From NCBI GenBank assembly GCA_025603075.1, contig MU626267.1:124001-188000 (forward strand): a stretch of DNA of 64,000 bases. The letters run 5' to 3'. Each line of letters starts with the position of its first letter. Positions within the stretch are counted from its first letter, which is position 1. Under the pieces are notes generated by a model. The model did not search any database. It worked only from the letters and a program-made list of their open reading frames with translations, and was not told the DNA's origin. Made by a program: the position numbers and the translations under genes. The DNA comes from Neoconidiobolus thromboides FSU 785. Its lineage: Eukaryota > Entomophthoromycota > Entomophthoromycetes > Entomophthorales > Neoconidiobolaceae. Below are positions 36,802-48,064 of this stretch, piece after piece.

Positions 36802-39121
36802 TTAATTTTTAGATTGAAATTGAATGGGATCTAAAGATATAGGGAACATTTTTAATACTGAAAAGATATCATTGGCTAATACAAATCGATCAGCACCTTC
36901 CATCAATATTTTATAGACTCCTTTCATTATTTTGATGATTTTACTAATTAATAATAAATCCATATTATCTTGTTTTATTTCTTCGATTAGATTCTTTCTC
37001 TCTTTATTATTGTGCTGATTATATTGTGTATTTTGTTGCTGTTTATTATTATTACTTTGATTATCATTATTACTTCTATAAGGTCTTTCTAAATAGTAAT
37101 GTAAAGTTAAATAGAAATTAAATAACCACCACCATTTATAAGGTACCCCAATATGAAAAAAATCAAATCTTCTTTCAATTATATAATAACAACCTAAATA
37201 AGAAGCAATTAATGGTTTTAGACAATTTGGTAATTGAAGAAATTCATTAATAGGATAACTTTCTGGTTCATTAATAGCTTTATAAAATAATTCCATATCT
37301 TTAAAATGAAATGGTAAATCTAATATAAAATGAGGTCGATATAATTCTACTAATAAATAAATATAATGTAAAGATCCAAGGAAAGCATACATATCTTTAC
37401 GATGTGGTATTATTATTGAATTTTTTTCTGCTTTAGGTACTCTTCGTTGTCTTAAAGGATGATGAGATAAATACCAATTATGTAATTTCTTTTCTAATAC
37501 TTTTGTTTCTATTAGAAATTGATTATACAATGGCAATTTTAATACACTTTTAGATAAGTTCCAACCCAAAGGCATTAAAGTGCAATTAGCTAATGAAAAT
37601 GGCTTAAATTTATCTTTATAATTTAAATGAATAGCTAGCATTTTATAAGCAATTTTAAAAAACAAAATTCTCGCTTCAATAGCTTTAACTCTTCTTAACG
37701 GGGATGGGGATTCTGGCCATAACGGATTAAACCATTGTTCACTACTATCTAATATTTCATTCAGTTGAGGCATATTAATAAACAATTGATTCAATGCAAT
37801 CATTTGATTTTTTCCAACACATAATCGAAATAACACATCATTACAAAATAAAGACCACATTGTTCTTCTTCTTAATTCTTGTAAATATGAAGGTAAATGA
37901 GGACTTGGTAAATGTAATCCAATATTTATAGCCATTTTAATAGCTAAACTATGATATGTCCATCCATATTGAGCTGTATTATCATCTAATATAGTAGATG
38001 GATAATGAGACATAATAATTAAACCTTGTATTGTTGATAAACTTGGTTTTAGATAGATTGGTTTTAACAATGTTATTGAATTTTTAGCAAATAATAAACC
38101 TAATCTTGGTATATATGACTTAATATTGAAATATCCGCTAGCAGTTAATAATACACTTGAAAATAAAAACTGAATTGAAGAATTCATTTTGTTTTTCATC
38201 CAGTAATCGAATACTTTACGATTTAATAAAGAATATCCTGAATTGAAATGATAAAAATAAGATTCAATTAATTGATATATCATTTCATTAGATAATAAAC
38301 TAAATAAATTAATGTTTTGATGATTGTTTAATATTGAATCCATTTTTAAAAACTTTTTAATCTTTTTACTAGAATAGAATAAATTGTCTATTTTACTTTC
38401 ATATTCTGGATTATTAATTAATATTAATAATGTACGTAAAGCATGTGGATTAGATGATAATGCATAAGATGCTGGACTATTTCCAAAGAATACCCCTTCT
38501 CCATTATCACTTAATATAACGGTTGATTTACCTAAAGAGTAATTGGAAAATTGAAAAAAAAAGCGTTCATTTTTTGGCATTGGATTTAATACTTTATATA
38601 ATGTAAGTTGCTTTTTTGGTAAATTTAATTCTCCTCTTTTACTTGTTATTGTTATTGAATGTCCATTCTAAATAATAATGATAATAAATTATATAATATA
38701 TAAATAAAATTTAATTTATTAACACAAGTTCTTTTTTCTTACCTTAATACTCTTCATCCTTTTTCCAACTCCCTCATTTTCATTTCCTTCTTTTTTATTT
38801 CGACTATTTATTGGTCTTCCAATATGATACCTTTGTCCTTCAGCTCGAAAATAAGTACATGCTATTTTTCCTTTACTACAGTTGCCACAATTAGGTAATA
38901 TTTTATCACACTTCACTTTACGTGAATAACACATATCACATGCTCTTCCTCTTTTTTCTCGATTACTTGTTACAGCAAAAGGTAATATAACATCATAGTT
39001 TTGAATGGGTTTGGGAAGCTATAAAAAAATTAAAGTTAATATGAGAAAAGGTAACGAGATTGTGGAATGTTCCATATTTTATAAAATAAGAGTATCAATA
39101 GTTAATATTTACTTTATCCAT
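36802..39121 (-). CDS. Zn2Cys6 transcription factor with fungal_trans domain
   Basis: Three exons. A 9-nt first exon (MDK, 39121-39113) is inferred because it gives a good GTAAAT donor and joins in frame to LPKPIQNYDVILPFAV. Exon 2 (39018 to about 38744) has the binuclear zinc cluster: CDMC, CDKILPNC, CGNC, CSKGKIAC with six correctly spaced cysteines. Exon 3 starts NGHSITITSKRGELNL and runs to TAA at 36802. The middle homology region (fungal_trans) includes NEMIYQLIESYFYHFNSGY, SSVLLTASGYFNI, AQYGWTYHSLAIKMAINIGL and LRRRTMWSLFCNDVLFRLCVG. An Asn/Gln stretch near residues 620-640 is disordered. About 710 residues. Nuclear regulator; targets unknown. The tiny first exon is the weakest part of the model. 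Confidence 0.88.
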
Positions 39122-40324
39122 TTAGTTAGTTAACTTTTATGTTATTTATAGATGATCTATTTTATATTCCACCTTTCAAAACAAACACAAATAGTTCCAC
39201 TTTTAAATAATTAAAAAAGTAAACATTAAAAAATTAATAAATTCAAATCAACTCCGAATTTCTAAATTTTACTTGTTAAGATTGGTTGCATTTGAGATGC
39301 TTTTACTATATTTTAATTTGCTATTAATTTATTTTACATTAGATTTGTTAAGCTTATATAATGTTCTATTTATATATTCTTTATAAAAGAAATTAATGAC
39401 AAATTAAAATAAAGTAAAGACACCTAAATGCAACTAATTTTAAGAATAGAAATTATTCCAATTGATTGTAATATTTATAAAAATTACTAAGTTGGAAATA
39501 ATCAAGATTTCAGGGATAAGGAGGATAAGAGAATAAAAATACTTTTTGACATTGAAGATTTTACTACACTAGGAGAGGCCTCAGATAGTTAAATTACTCT
39601 CGAAACTTGATTTATTTAACAATAAAGCACAAAAATTTATTTACTTTATTAAAAAAATCTCATCGTATTCTACTAAATAAAATAGGTTTTACGATTAACT
39701 ATCTGAGATCTTTCTTGATGTAATAGTTTCTATATGGACATACCTTTTTTTATTTGATAATTTTATCTAATAATTTTTCTATTCAATAGTACTCAAAAAG
39801 TGGAAAATTTAATGAAACTAGAAAATAAATATTAATATAATTAATTTATCGATTAAAAATCTCAAAGTAAAAAAATATAATATAAAAATACTTTTATTTA
39901 CTATCTCTTTGTTATGTTGTCTCTTACTACTGCTATCGATATAAGTCTCAATATAATAAATAAACTTAACAATTTCAATAAAACAAACTTAAAGAATATT
40001 TCTTATATTCCTTATTCTGTAGAATTAATTCTTAATTTCATTCATTTAAATTCAATTTTAACTTGACTAAATAGGTATTGATTAAATAAGATAACCATAA
40101 TGTATATTAACAACACAATAGAATAAAATGTAGACAATAACAATAATACAAGGTAAGTAATAGCATAATATAGTGCTAAAAAAAGCTATTAATATAAAAG
40201 GCCTAAAAAACACATTTACTAGATATAAAAAAAAGCATTATAATAAAAAAAATAATATCATCCCCTTTACAGCACTCAAATATCTTCCATAAACAAATAA
40301 AAAGTAGCACTCTCTCTTATCTTC
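39122..40324. other. Intergenic
   Basis: 1.2 kb between the regulator's start and the 3' end of the macro gene. AT-rich; no motif, repeat or frame stands out. Confidence 0.5.
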
Positions 40325-41215
40325 TTAATGTAACTCATAAGTATCAAATCTAGGCAAAGCAGGAGGGAAATAAACGGCAATAAGTTCATTATAAATATCC
40401 TTATCTAACTCCAAAAAAGTACAAAATACCACTCTCTTTACACAACTTTCAGGATGTTGTCTTAGCCATTCACTTACCGTTTTTAACGCTACATGTGCCG
40501 CTGCTGGGTTTGGATATCTTTTAACCCCTGTGGAAATACAAGGGAAAGCAATGGATTTCCCTATTGGTTTTAATTTATCCAATTGATCTAGACATTTCCA
40601 ATAACATTGTTTTAATAGCCGCTCATTTTCGCTTGATGGTCCAACAGTATGTAATACAAATTTGCATGGTAATCTATAACCTTTAGTTACACAAATATCA
40701 CCTGCTCCACATCCACCAATTTTTCGACATTCAGCTATAAGATCCGGTCCACCAGCGGTTATTATAGCTCGAGTGACACCAGAGCCATGTAAAATTTCAA
40801 AGGTTGTAGCGTTAACAATACAATCAATTCGGAGTTTTGTAATATCTCCTTGCCATATGGATACCTTAGAATTGATTTCAAAATCGGGTTCATAAACAAT
40901 AGTTTTTGGTAGTAGGATAGGATAGTTGGTTTGATTGGAATTGGAATTCATGGTGGTACGCCTTGGTCTTGTGAGCATCCTTGCCGTGGTAGGTAATAAT
41001 GAATGTCGCTGGGAAAATATTATTTCCTCTTCTTCTTCATCTGTATCGATTACAATCGGATAATTTAAAGTAGTGGGCTGAGACAATGAAGAATCATTAT
41101 CATTTGATAAACAGCAAAATTGGGCTTTGAAATTATCGTGATGATAATCAAAACTTAAGGAATTGTTACCCCAATTAGGTATTTCATTAAAATTTACTAT
41201 GCTTGTTGGAGTCAT
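40325..41215 (-). CDS. Macro-domain protein, MacroD-like, copy B
   Basis: Single-exon gene for 296 residues, paralog of 21609-22436. The N-terminal region starts MTPTSIVNFNEIPNWGNNSL (compare INQIPTWGYDSL in copy A) and includes an acidic run, DTDEEEEEI. The macro domain begins at EPDFEINSKVSIWQGDITKL and includes CIVNATTFEILHGSGVTRAI, AECRKIGGCGAGDICVTKGY, VLHTVGPSS and AFPCISTGVKRYP. As in copy A, the NAAN signature is NATT, the GVD aspartate is Thr, and the following His is replaced (Ile). Conservation of the same changes in both copies argues that they are ancestral and selected rather than decay. Expected ligand is ADP-ribose-like; hydrolase activity is doubtful. Confidence 0.88.
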   Translation of the reverse strand: MTPTSIVNFNEIPNWGNNSLSFDYHHDNFKAQFCCLSNDNDSSLSQPTTLNYPIVIDTDEEEEEIIFSQRHSLLPTTARMLTRPRRTTMNSNSNQTNYPILLPKTIVYEPDFEINSKVSIWQGDITKLRIDCIVNATTFEILHGSGVTRAIITAGGPDLIAECRKIGGCGAGDICVTKGYRLPCKFVLHTVGPSSENERLLKQCYWKCLDQLDKLKPIGKSIAFPCISTGVKRYPNPAAAHVALKTVSEWLRQHPESCVKRVVFCTFLELDKDIYNELIAVYFPPALPRFDTYELH

Positions 41216-43385
41216 CTTTAAAACTAAAGTGATAAATTTTGAAATAAGATAGTTATTTTGAAAATAAAATGATTTTAATTTATTGACGATTGGTTAGTGT
41301 GAATATTTGGTTTTAGAAAAAAGTAGTCACTTTTATTGATTTTTTTGGACTAAGCTGATAGAAGCGAATTAAAAAGTGAGAATAAGGAAAGGATATGATT
41401 TTATTGATTAAATTTTAAGACCAAATTGTAGCAAAAATTAAAAACTTAGAACTTGCATTGAAGTTTTCAGCTGACATTATAAGGATAATACTGTCAAAAA
41501 TCGAACTGGAATTTCAAGATATAACATATTAATATTTAATACAAGAATTAATAATAATTAATATCCTTAATATCTATTGTTTTCAAAATCTGGTCTTCTC
41601 GACTTTAAAAAATCACATACTCAACTTTATTACATATGGATATTCTGATCTAATTTGTGAAAAAATATATAAGCAACTAGTCAAACTTAAAGCATTTTAT
41701 CATTATTGGATAAATTAGCACTTTTTAGCAATACTTTCTACCCAAAATCTCCCCACTTACTTCCATTACTCTTATTAAGGTTTTATTTCACTTAAAAATA
41801 GAAATAAAGTTAAAAATATACCAAATAATAACAAAAATAGCCTTAGTTAGACTTTAAAATGTATTTTCCCTTCATCTTCTCTTAATTAATAAGGTAGTTC
41901 TATTCAACTTAGACGTAGTATTTGTATCCATTAGCTTATAAAGTGTGAAGCTATTTAAGTAAAAATTAATGAATTAAATGTTTTCATATTTTATTATAAT
42001 ATAAATTATTTTAAAACTCGTGTTATCAGTGTAAAAAGAATATACTGTTATAGCTGATTTCAGTCATTTTTATACTTATTATTATTTTTTAATTAACATC
42101 ACTAAACCTTTGGTTGCTATTCTACTTATCGTTTCCAATATCAATTTATAGGATTTAATCCTGTCTTTTAAGATATGAAACTTATTTAGTTATTGAAATT
42201 GGTCAAACAAATACATATGGGGCTTATATGGAGTGCTGTAAAGTAACTAATTTTAACAATGGTATTGAAAAATATAACCTTTTTGTAAATATCGCTAATA
42301 GATGGCGTATTATCACTGATAAACATATACTCACCAGATAGAGTAGCGTTATATTATATAATATTAGATATGGAGATACTAATACCATATAATTTAATAA
42401 AAAATTACTACTAAACAAGTCTAAAAATGATAGACTGTAAATTAATGAGTATAAAATACCTTCTGAGGGGTATAACCGTTTTTTAGCTAAAGATTATGTT
42501 TATAAAACTCTACATTTATTAATGATCATTTACATTTGATATATATGATTCTTTTTTGGTCATGATGGGCTTGGAGGTATACTTAATAAATCCATCTATC
42601 TCCTTTGTATATTTTCTGCTATGACTCTTCTCTATCAGAAGCATTAAGTTTCCATATATTTCTCTTAATGAATAAGTCTTGTTTTAACACTTAATAAACA
42701 TTTTTTAAAATACCCGCTGTTTGGTTACTTTTTGTTACAATTATAGTACAGTATTCTTGAATATTATATCACATTCTAAGTTTACTGTAAAAGAAATTAT
42801 ATCTCATTTTCGATCTTCTATTAAATCAAAATAGTTGATTATTATTTACCTACTCATGTACAGAAAAGCATCGAATAAATGACAAATTATTCATAGTAAA
42901 AGTTACTTAATATTCATTTAAAAACACAATATAAGTAAATTAAATATAACCAACTTACAGCATTATCTCTTATTGTATCATTACAATGTTACTTATTTTT
43001 ATAAAATATATTAAAACCTAAAAAATGGAATATTATTCTAAAAAAAGATTCAGTGATTAACATAACAATAGTTTAACAGGCTTTTGTTATGATGAATCTA
43101 GACTACTTGGTTATCTGCGATTTAGTTGTCACTATGTTATTTATTCAGATCATTATATTTACTCCTAATTTAAATCACTGTTCTATGTTTTCTATTTCTT
43201 TTTTAATACTTCTAATCCAAAAAGATGCTTCTTGTATAATACTTGTAATTACAATATATTGAATATCCGAAAACAATAAAAACATTTTTTTCGTAAAAAA
43301 GAATTAATCAGTTAATCAATAAAAGTTACCAAAAAAGCCTATTCATTCGCAAATAACTCTAAAATATAAATGAAAAAAGAAATGT
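41216..43385. other. Intergenic with possible decayed coding text
   Basis: 2.2 kb without an intact gene. The part 42183-42657 reads as a decayed protein on the plus strand and is listed separately; 43044-43278 is also relatively open on the plus strand (TGFCYDESRLLGYLRFSC) but not recognised. Confidence 0.4.
42183..42657 (+). pseudogene. Decayed coding fragment, possibly HSP70-like N terminus
   Basis: One plus-strand frame reads YLVIEIGQTNTYGAYMECCK, then NLFVNIANRWRIITDKHILT, stop, IRYGDTNTI, stop, FNKKLLLNKSKNDRL, stop, INEYKIPSEGYNRFLAKD. Order and spacing resemble the HSP70 ATPase start (GIDLGTT, then NR.TPS, then NTIFD.KRLIG), but identities are weak. It has six stops in about 158 codons, roughly half of what random AT-rich DNA would give. 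Treat the family call as tentative. Confidence 0.3.
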
Positions 43386-43649
43386 CTATTTATTTTTAGT
43401 TTGGCGATATTTGAAAGGTTTGCGAGTTGGAATAAACTCACCAAGTTTATGACCTACCATTTCTTCTGATACTGAAATAGGGATATAGTTTTTACCATTA
43501 TGAACTAAAAATTTAGCACCAACAAAGGAGGGAATAATGGTACATGACCTTGCATTTGTTTTAATAGGTTGATTTTCCATGATCGCTTTCTTTAAATGCG
43601 GAAATGCTACAAAAAATGCTCCTTTCCATCCAGATCTACCGCCACCCAT
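43386..43649 (-). CDS. Mitochondrial ribosomal protein uS19m
   Basis: Small-subunit protein of the mitochondrial ribosome, bacterial S19 type. The 87 residues start [20 protein letters not shown] and continue with [38 protein letters not shown] and [17 protein letters not shown]. The pattern of conserved residues (PIKT..R..TI.P.FVG, HNG...IPV.., GHKLGEF.PTR) is that of bacterial and organellar S19, not of cytosolic eS/uS19 (RPS15). Size matches the bacterial family. No presequence beyond the short glycine/basic N terminus is seen. Single exon. Divergent from UBC9 with 151 bp between start codons. Confidence 0.93.
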   Translation of the reverse strand: MGGGRSGWKGAFFVAFPHLKKAIMENQPIKTNARSCTIIPSFVGAKFLVHNGKNYIPISVSEEMVGHKLGEFIPTRKPFKYRQTKNK

Positions 43650-43800
43650 TTTGATATTTTCTAATTGATTTAGTTAAAGTGGTAAACAACTTGGGATCAG
43701 TTTTCGACTTGAATCCAAGTTTCAAATGCAAAATTTATGCAAATTTTAGATTTTGGAAGATTAAAGTCAAAGTTCAAATTGATTTAAAGTTTTATTCATA

Positions 43801-44566
43801 ATGTCAACTGGAATTAGTATCAAAAGACTAACAGAAGAACGTAAAAGTTGGAGAAAAGATCATCCGCATGTAAGCAATAAAATTCTGATTTATAAAAAAA
43901 GTTACATTTTTTAAGGGATTTTATGCTAGACCAACAAAGAAAGCAGATGGTACTTTGGATCTTATGAAATGGAATTGTGGTATTCCGGGGAAAAAAGGGG
44001 TAAAATGACAGTATTTTTTAAAGGATAATAAAAATAACTTTTCTAGTCCGATTGGGAAAACGGGATTTATAAATTAGACATTATATTTACAAATGGTAAG
44101 CAAATAGTTTATATGAATTTAAAATTACTAACTCTTATTTAGAATATCCTAACAAACCACCTAAATGTAAGTTATAAAGTTATTCTCGATTGATCATAAT
44201 TAATAAAATATGCTAGGTGTATTCACTCCACCTTTATTCCATCCAAATGTGTATCCTTCTGGAACTGTATGTTTATCTATAATTAATGAAGAGCAAGATT
44301 GGAAACCATCGATTACAGTTAAACAAGTAAATATTATTAAAAGCTTTATTTATAAATTCTGACTTTCAAAGATCCTTATTGGTATACAGGATCTCTTAAG
44401 CGATCCTAACCCAGCTTCCCCAGCTCAAGAAGACGCTTTTAGATTATTTAAGTAAGATAATTTTATGACTTTTCTCTTATTTGGTGATTAAATTTTTATT
44501 AGAACGGATAGAGCAGCTTATATAAAAAGAGTTCGTCAACAAGCAAGAGAGAATGGCTTTGAATAA
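43801..44566 (+). CDS. UBC9: SUMO-conjugating enzyme E2 Ubc9
   Basis: Transfers SUMO to lysines of target proteins. Seven short exons join to [20 protein letters not shown], then [72 protein letters not shown] with the HPN motif and the catalytic Cys, then [33 protein letters not shown] and the C terminus ARENGFE before TAA. All Ubc9-specific features are present: the basic N-terminal helix, the PxG.TxDLMxW strand and [11 protein letters not shown]. Total about 159 residues, the usual length. Introns are 45-60 bp with GTAAG/GTAAA donors. Shares a 151-bp divergent promoter region with uS19m. Confidence 0.95.
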
Positions 44567-45242
44567 AATAAAATTGTAGTTTTATATATTATTACAAACC
44601 TATTCAAGTTTATTAATAGGTATTGTTGACTTATAATGATAAATTGAGAATGATCATAACAATTCAGTGCTTTAGAATAGAGCCATATATGTTATTGATT
44701 TTTTATACTTATGCGTTTTAGTTAAAGATGCCATTATAGTTTATAGCTTATAAGTGAAGCTATTCTAAGCTAGGATAGTTTTTCAATATTATCGAGTTCA
44801 AGTATGAATTTTCATCCCTATATTACCGTTTTTTCTCTTAGCTATTGTTTTAACAAAATTTCAACCTAATGTATGTTTGCGATTCTAGTTGAGCACAAAT
44901 TTACCTAAATAGATTATTTATATTTATATATATTTATAACTATGGTTATTATTATATTGCTATATATAATATCCATTATAGAGAAAAAGGTTGATTAGCA
45001 TTTAACGACAATTGTACATATTTTATGCTAATTATATTTGGAGTTAGTAGTACAAAAACCAATCCACTAAAATTCTTTAGATTGTAAGAACAATAATTTA
45101 CAATATTAAGTAAACTTAAATAGATAATGATATACCTTTATAAATTACTTTGATATATCCTTGTATTTAAATTAAAAGACAGTCACGTTTTATTTAAATA
45201 AAGTAATATGGAATTAATTTATCGCTTTCAAGATTCGCGATC
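44567..45242. other. Intergenic, convergent 3' ends
   Basis: 676 bp, AT-rich, no motif or frame of note. Confidence 0.5.
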
Positions 45243-45756
45243 CTAATCAAGAGCATTATACCATCCAGATTTGGTTACCTTATCAGTATTCGAATCAACT
45301 TTAAAGTAAACATAGTCATGTTTTCCTCTCCACTCATAAATTAAGTAGTATTGATCACCAGCAGTATTACTGTCATAACCATCAGCACCCATGAAAGGGC
45401 CAAGGTTTGGCATAACTGGGGCCATTTGTCCACCAGCAATTCTTCCGTGGTCTCTGTTTCCCTGAGCCTCTTCTTCTCTGGCTAATTCTGGAATATGAAT
45501 CTCTTTCCTGTCTGGTTCACCTAGTGCTTTTAAAATATCAACAGCGTTTTGACCAGGTTTTCCATAATGTTCTTGAATGTTCTATTTATTAGTCTTTTTT
45601 TTCAAAAAAAGTATACTTATTTTATACCTTCAAAGCTTCGTGCTTAGCTTCCCCAAAGCTATCAACCTTAGGATTATGGTCACCGCCTCTAAAATGGCCT
45701 TGAATTCCTTTTAAACTTAAGTATGTTTCAACAGATTGATTAATATTAGCAGACAT
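45243..45756 (-). CDS. Small conserved-looking fungal protein of unknown function
   Basis: Two exons, about 155 residues. Start taken at Met 45756 (MSANINQSVETYLSLKGIQG); an in-frame Met at 45876 would add 40 Lys/Ile-rich residues that look untranslated. Exon 1 ends AKHEALK at a GTATAA donor; after an intron of about 46 bp exon 2 reads NIQEHYGKPGQNAVDILKAL, then RKEIHIPELAREEEAQGN and a C-terminal YYLIYEWRGKHDYVYFKVDS ending GWYNALD. The C terminus is rich in aromatic residues and looks like a small beta domain. I recall similar fungal hypotheticals but no assigned function. Divergent from the CHCHD2-like gene. Confidence 0.75.
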
Positions 45757-45958
45757 GTTTAACTTGTTTGATTCCTTAAAACTTTCTTTTATAATCCTTT
45801 TTGTTATGACGTATCGTTTAGTAATTTTGATGTTTTTAATGTTTGGAAAATACGATTTTTGTCTTAGTTTTTTCATTCCATCCCAAAAATAGCTTTTTAG
45901 TCACTACGCACTAAATTTGGTCCAATGACTATGCTTTAAAATAGAAAATGATTTAATA

Positions 45959-46081
45959 ATGACATCATTATCGACCATTAGTAAGAATGTTAGTAAATTA
46001 TTGGTTAAGGAAGAGCTAGACAAAGTTAGTAAAGATTATAAAAGGGAGAGGAATTTTAAGTGGCTGTTTAGTAAAACTTAA
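45959..46081 (+). CDS. 40-codon upstream ORF or microprotein before the CHCHD2-like gene
   Basis: ATG at 45959, stop TAA at 46079-46081, five nucleotides before the CHCHD2-like start at 46087. The product starts MTSLSTISKNVSKLLVKEEL and continues DKVSKDYKRERNFKWLFSKT: highly charged, with an amphipathic Ser/Lys/Leu N terminus. Either a regulatory uORF in the leader or a microprotein translated from the same mRNA. Not a recognised family. Confidence 0.4.
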   Translation: MTSLSTISKNVSKLLVKEELDKVSKDYKRERNFKWLFSKT

Positions 46082-46086
46082 TCAAA

Positions 46087-46506
46087 ATGCCTAGAAAATC
46101 ACGTTCATCACCAAATCGTACTCAAACTCGTCGTTCATCAACTGCTGCAGCCTCTCCTCCAAGATCAAATGCACCACCTATGTCTCCTCAAGCATCTGCA
46201 CAATCTCAACCTCGTCAACCTGGTTTATTTGCTCAGATGGCTTCAACCGCTGCTGGTGTAGCTGTAGGTAGCTCTATTGGACATAGTATAGGTAACTTAT
46301 TTGGAGGAAGCAGCGAGCCAGCCCCAGCTGAGCCTCAACAAGCACATTATAACCAGTCTAATGAAACTTATGGCGGAGGCTCATGTCAAAACGAACTAAA
46401 ACAATTTACAAATTGTATGGAGCAAAGTGGTAATGATATTTCTGTCTGTCAATATTATCTTGATATGCTAAAAGCATGTAACTCAGTTGGTAATCAAAGA
46501 ATGTAA
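46087..46506 (+). CDS. CHCHD2/CHCHD10-type twin CX9C protein (Mix17-like)
   Basis: Mitochondrial intermembrane-space protein imported through the Mia40 disulfide relay and linked to respiratory-chain maintenance. 139 residues in one exon. The N terminus is Arg/Ser-rich (MPRKSRSSPNRTQTRRSSTA), followed by a Pro/Ala/Gln stretch and a hydrophobic Gly/Ala helix (AQMASTAAGVAVGSSIGHSI) characteristic of the family. The C-terminal CHCH domain has two exact CX9C motifs: CQNELKQFTNC and CQYYLDMLKAC. Length and order match yeast Mix17 and human CHCHD2/10. It follows the 40-codon ORF by 5 nt and is convergent with a secreted-protein gene. Confidence 0.93.
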   Translation: MPRKSRSSPNRTQTRRSSTAAASPPRSNAPPMSPQASAQSQPRQPGLFAQMASTAAGVAVGSSIGHSIGNLFGGSSEPAPAEPQQAHYNQSNETYGGGSCQNELKQFTNCMEQSGNDISVCQYYLDMLKACNSVGNQRM

Positions 46507-46663
46507 TCTTTATTTAAATAAATTATTAGAAATAAATATAAGCTATTATAAACTAATAGATAAACAATTAGATATAAGTTTTTCGATATAAGCTTTATTA
46601 CAATTATTTAATGACTAATTTTACACTTAAAAACTTATTTCAAATGAATACACTTAACCTACT

Positions 46664-47194
46664 CTACTGCGTGGGTTTAGGCATAACTACAGAATTAGCC
46701 CAGTTCGGATCTAGAGGATTTGGATGGGGACCAGGAATAGCCCAAAAAATGTCCTGGTTGATTTGAATGACATCGGGTTTAACTTGGACAATGACAGTTG
46801 TTGGTTTTATTTCAGTAACTGTTACCATTTCTTTAATTGTAACTGTAGCTGTAGCTGTAGTCGTACTAGTTGTCCCTGGGGCGTATGAGGTTGATATTTG
46901 GCTAGAAATTACAGTCTTTGTTTCAGTTATTGGAGGTAATATTATTGGGGGCAATGTAACGGTAAAAAATTGGTTTACTGCTTGTACTTCTGTTGTTGTT
47001 TTTATCTCGGTCGCAGTTATTGTAACTGTAACTTTTTGTGCAGGTGGCGCTGTAGCTGTTACTGGTTTATGGCTTAACGTTATTGTATAATTGGTTAAGT
47101 TCTCTGACCCTCTATTTGACTGTAATTCTTTGTGAAACTGGCTATTTACATTGTACAAGGACGACAGAACAAGTACTATATTAAATAAATTCAT
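46664..47194 (-). CDS. Secreted Thr/Val-rich protein
   Basis: Start taken at Met 47194 (MNLFNIVLVLSSLYNVNSQ), which is a good signal peptide; an upstream in-frame Met at 47221 would put nine residues in front of it. The mature region is dominated by Thr, Val and Pro (VTVTITATEIKTTTEV, TTSTTTATATVTIKEM), likely O-glycosylated stalk-like sequence. The C-terminal 40 residues are ordinary and end GPHPNPLDPNWANSVVMPKP plus TQ. One N-glycosylation cluster (ENLTNYT). About 176 residues, single exon. Cell-wall or surface location inferred. The repetitive Thr/Val coding leaves the opposite strand open over 107 codons, which I treat as a shadow. Confidence 0.75.
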   Translation of the reverse strand: MNLFNIVLVLSSLYNVNSQFHKELQSNRGSENLTNYTITLSHKPVTATAPPAQKVTVTITATEIKTTTEVQAVNQFFTVTLPPIILPPITETKTVISSQISTSYAPGTTSTTTATATVTIKEMVTVTEIKPTTVIVQVKPDVIQINQDIFWAIPGPHPNPLDPNWANSVVMPKPTQ

Positions 47195-48064
47195 ATCGTT
47201 ATTAATTAAAAGTGTGCACACAAGAAATAAACTAAATTGTTATATTATTATCCCCTCCATCTTTTTTTTGATCACTCTCATTTAATTTACTGTTTAATTA
47301 AGTATAATAATATTCTCAAACATTGTATACAGAGCTTTTGTTGTTACGTTTTACACAGGATGATCAAAAAAACAAACTTGGTATCTGATTTGTTAAAAGG
47401 TGGCAAATGAATTTTTACAAATTTCTAAGTTAGCAAATTGCAGTAATTTTAAAAATATAGCCACCTTATGTATACTTTACTATCCCCTCTAACAGTTGAT
47501 GTTTTAAAGGCACTTTCTAAATTCAGTCATTTTCTTGATGATTTTATAGTTATAAATAAAGCCAGTTTTAACTTAAAAGGAAATTATATTTCTATATGAT
47601 TTTTTAGTATAAAAATATTTCAATATAAGCAAGGTTTTATGTTTAATTTAAGAAATAGTATAGATAAATAAAATTTGAACTTTTGCTGTTTTAACAGCTA
47701 TTTAGATAATACAGTGTCATTTATATTCTAAAATAGATATCTTGAGATCAACTTCATGTTTATTGTAAGCATAATTGAATCCTCTCTATTCGGCAATCTA
47801 CAAACAAGTCTTAATATCTTAGGATACACTTTTAAAATATACCTTTATTACTTATATATAGGGATATATTTTTATTACCACTCTTTTTTTAATACATCAA
47901 TATACAAATATAACTTTTGGATAAATCAATGGGTTATAAAAACCTATTGGAATTTATGTTTTATGTATATATTATTAAGACTTTAATGGAAACTTATAAA
48001 TAACCTGAACAGTGATCAGCTTGAGATTATTTAAATATTTTATTGTATTCAAATTAATATAAAA

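Noticed and set aside
43386-43649. Cytosolic ribosomal protein RPS15
   Set aside because: Length (87 residues) and the bacterial S19 pattern fit the mitochondrial form; the cytosolic protein is longer with a eukaryote-specific N terminus.
46767-47090. 107-codon plus-strand frame rich in Val/Thr
   Set aside because: It is antisense to the secreted Thr/Val-rich gene; Thr and Val codons read backwards give the same type of sequence. The minus-strand reading has a signal peptide and a normal C terminus.
47756-47986. 76-codon ATG-initiated frame
   Set aside because: Composition is that of translated AT-rich DNA (Tyr, Ile, Leu, Phe, Asn), no motif, and it lies in a transposon-rich spacer.
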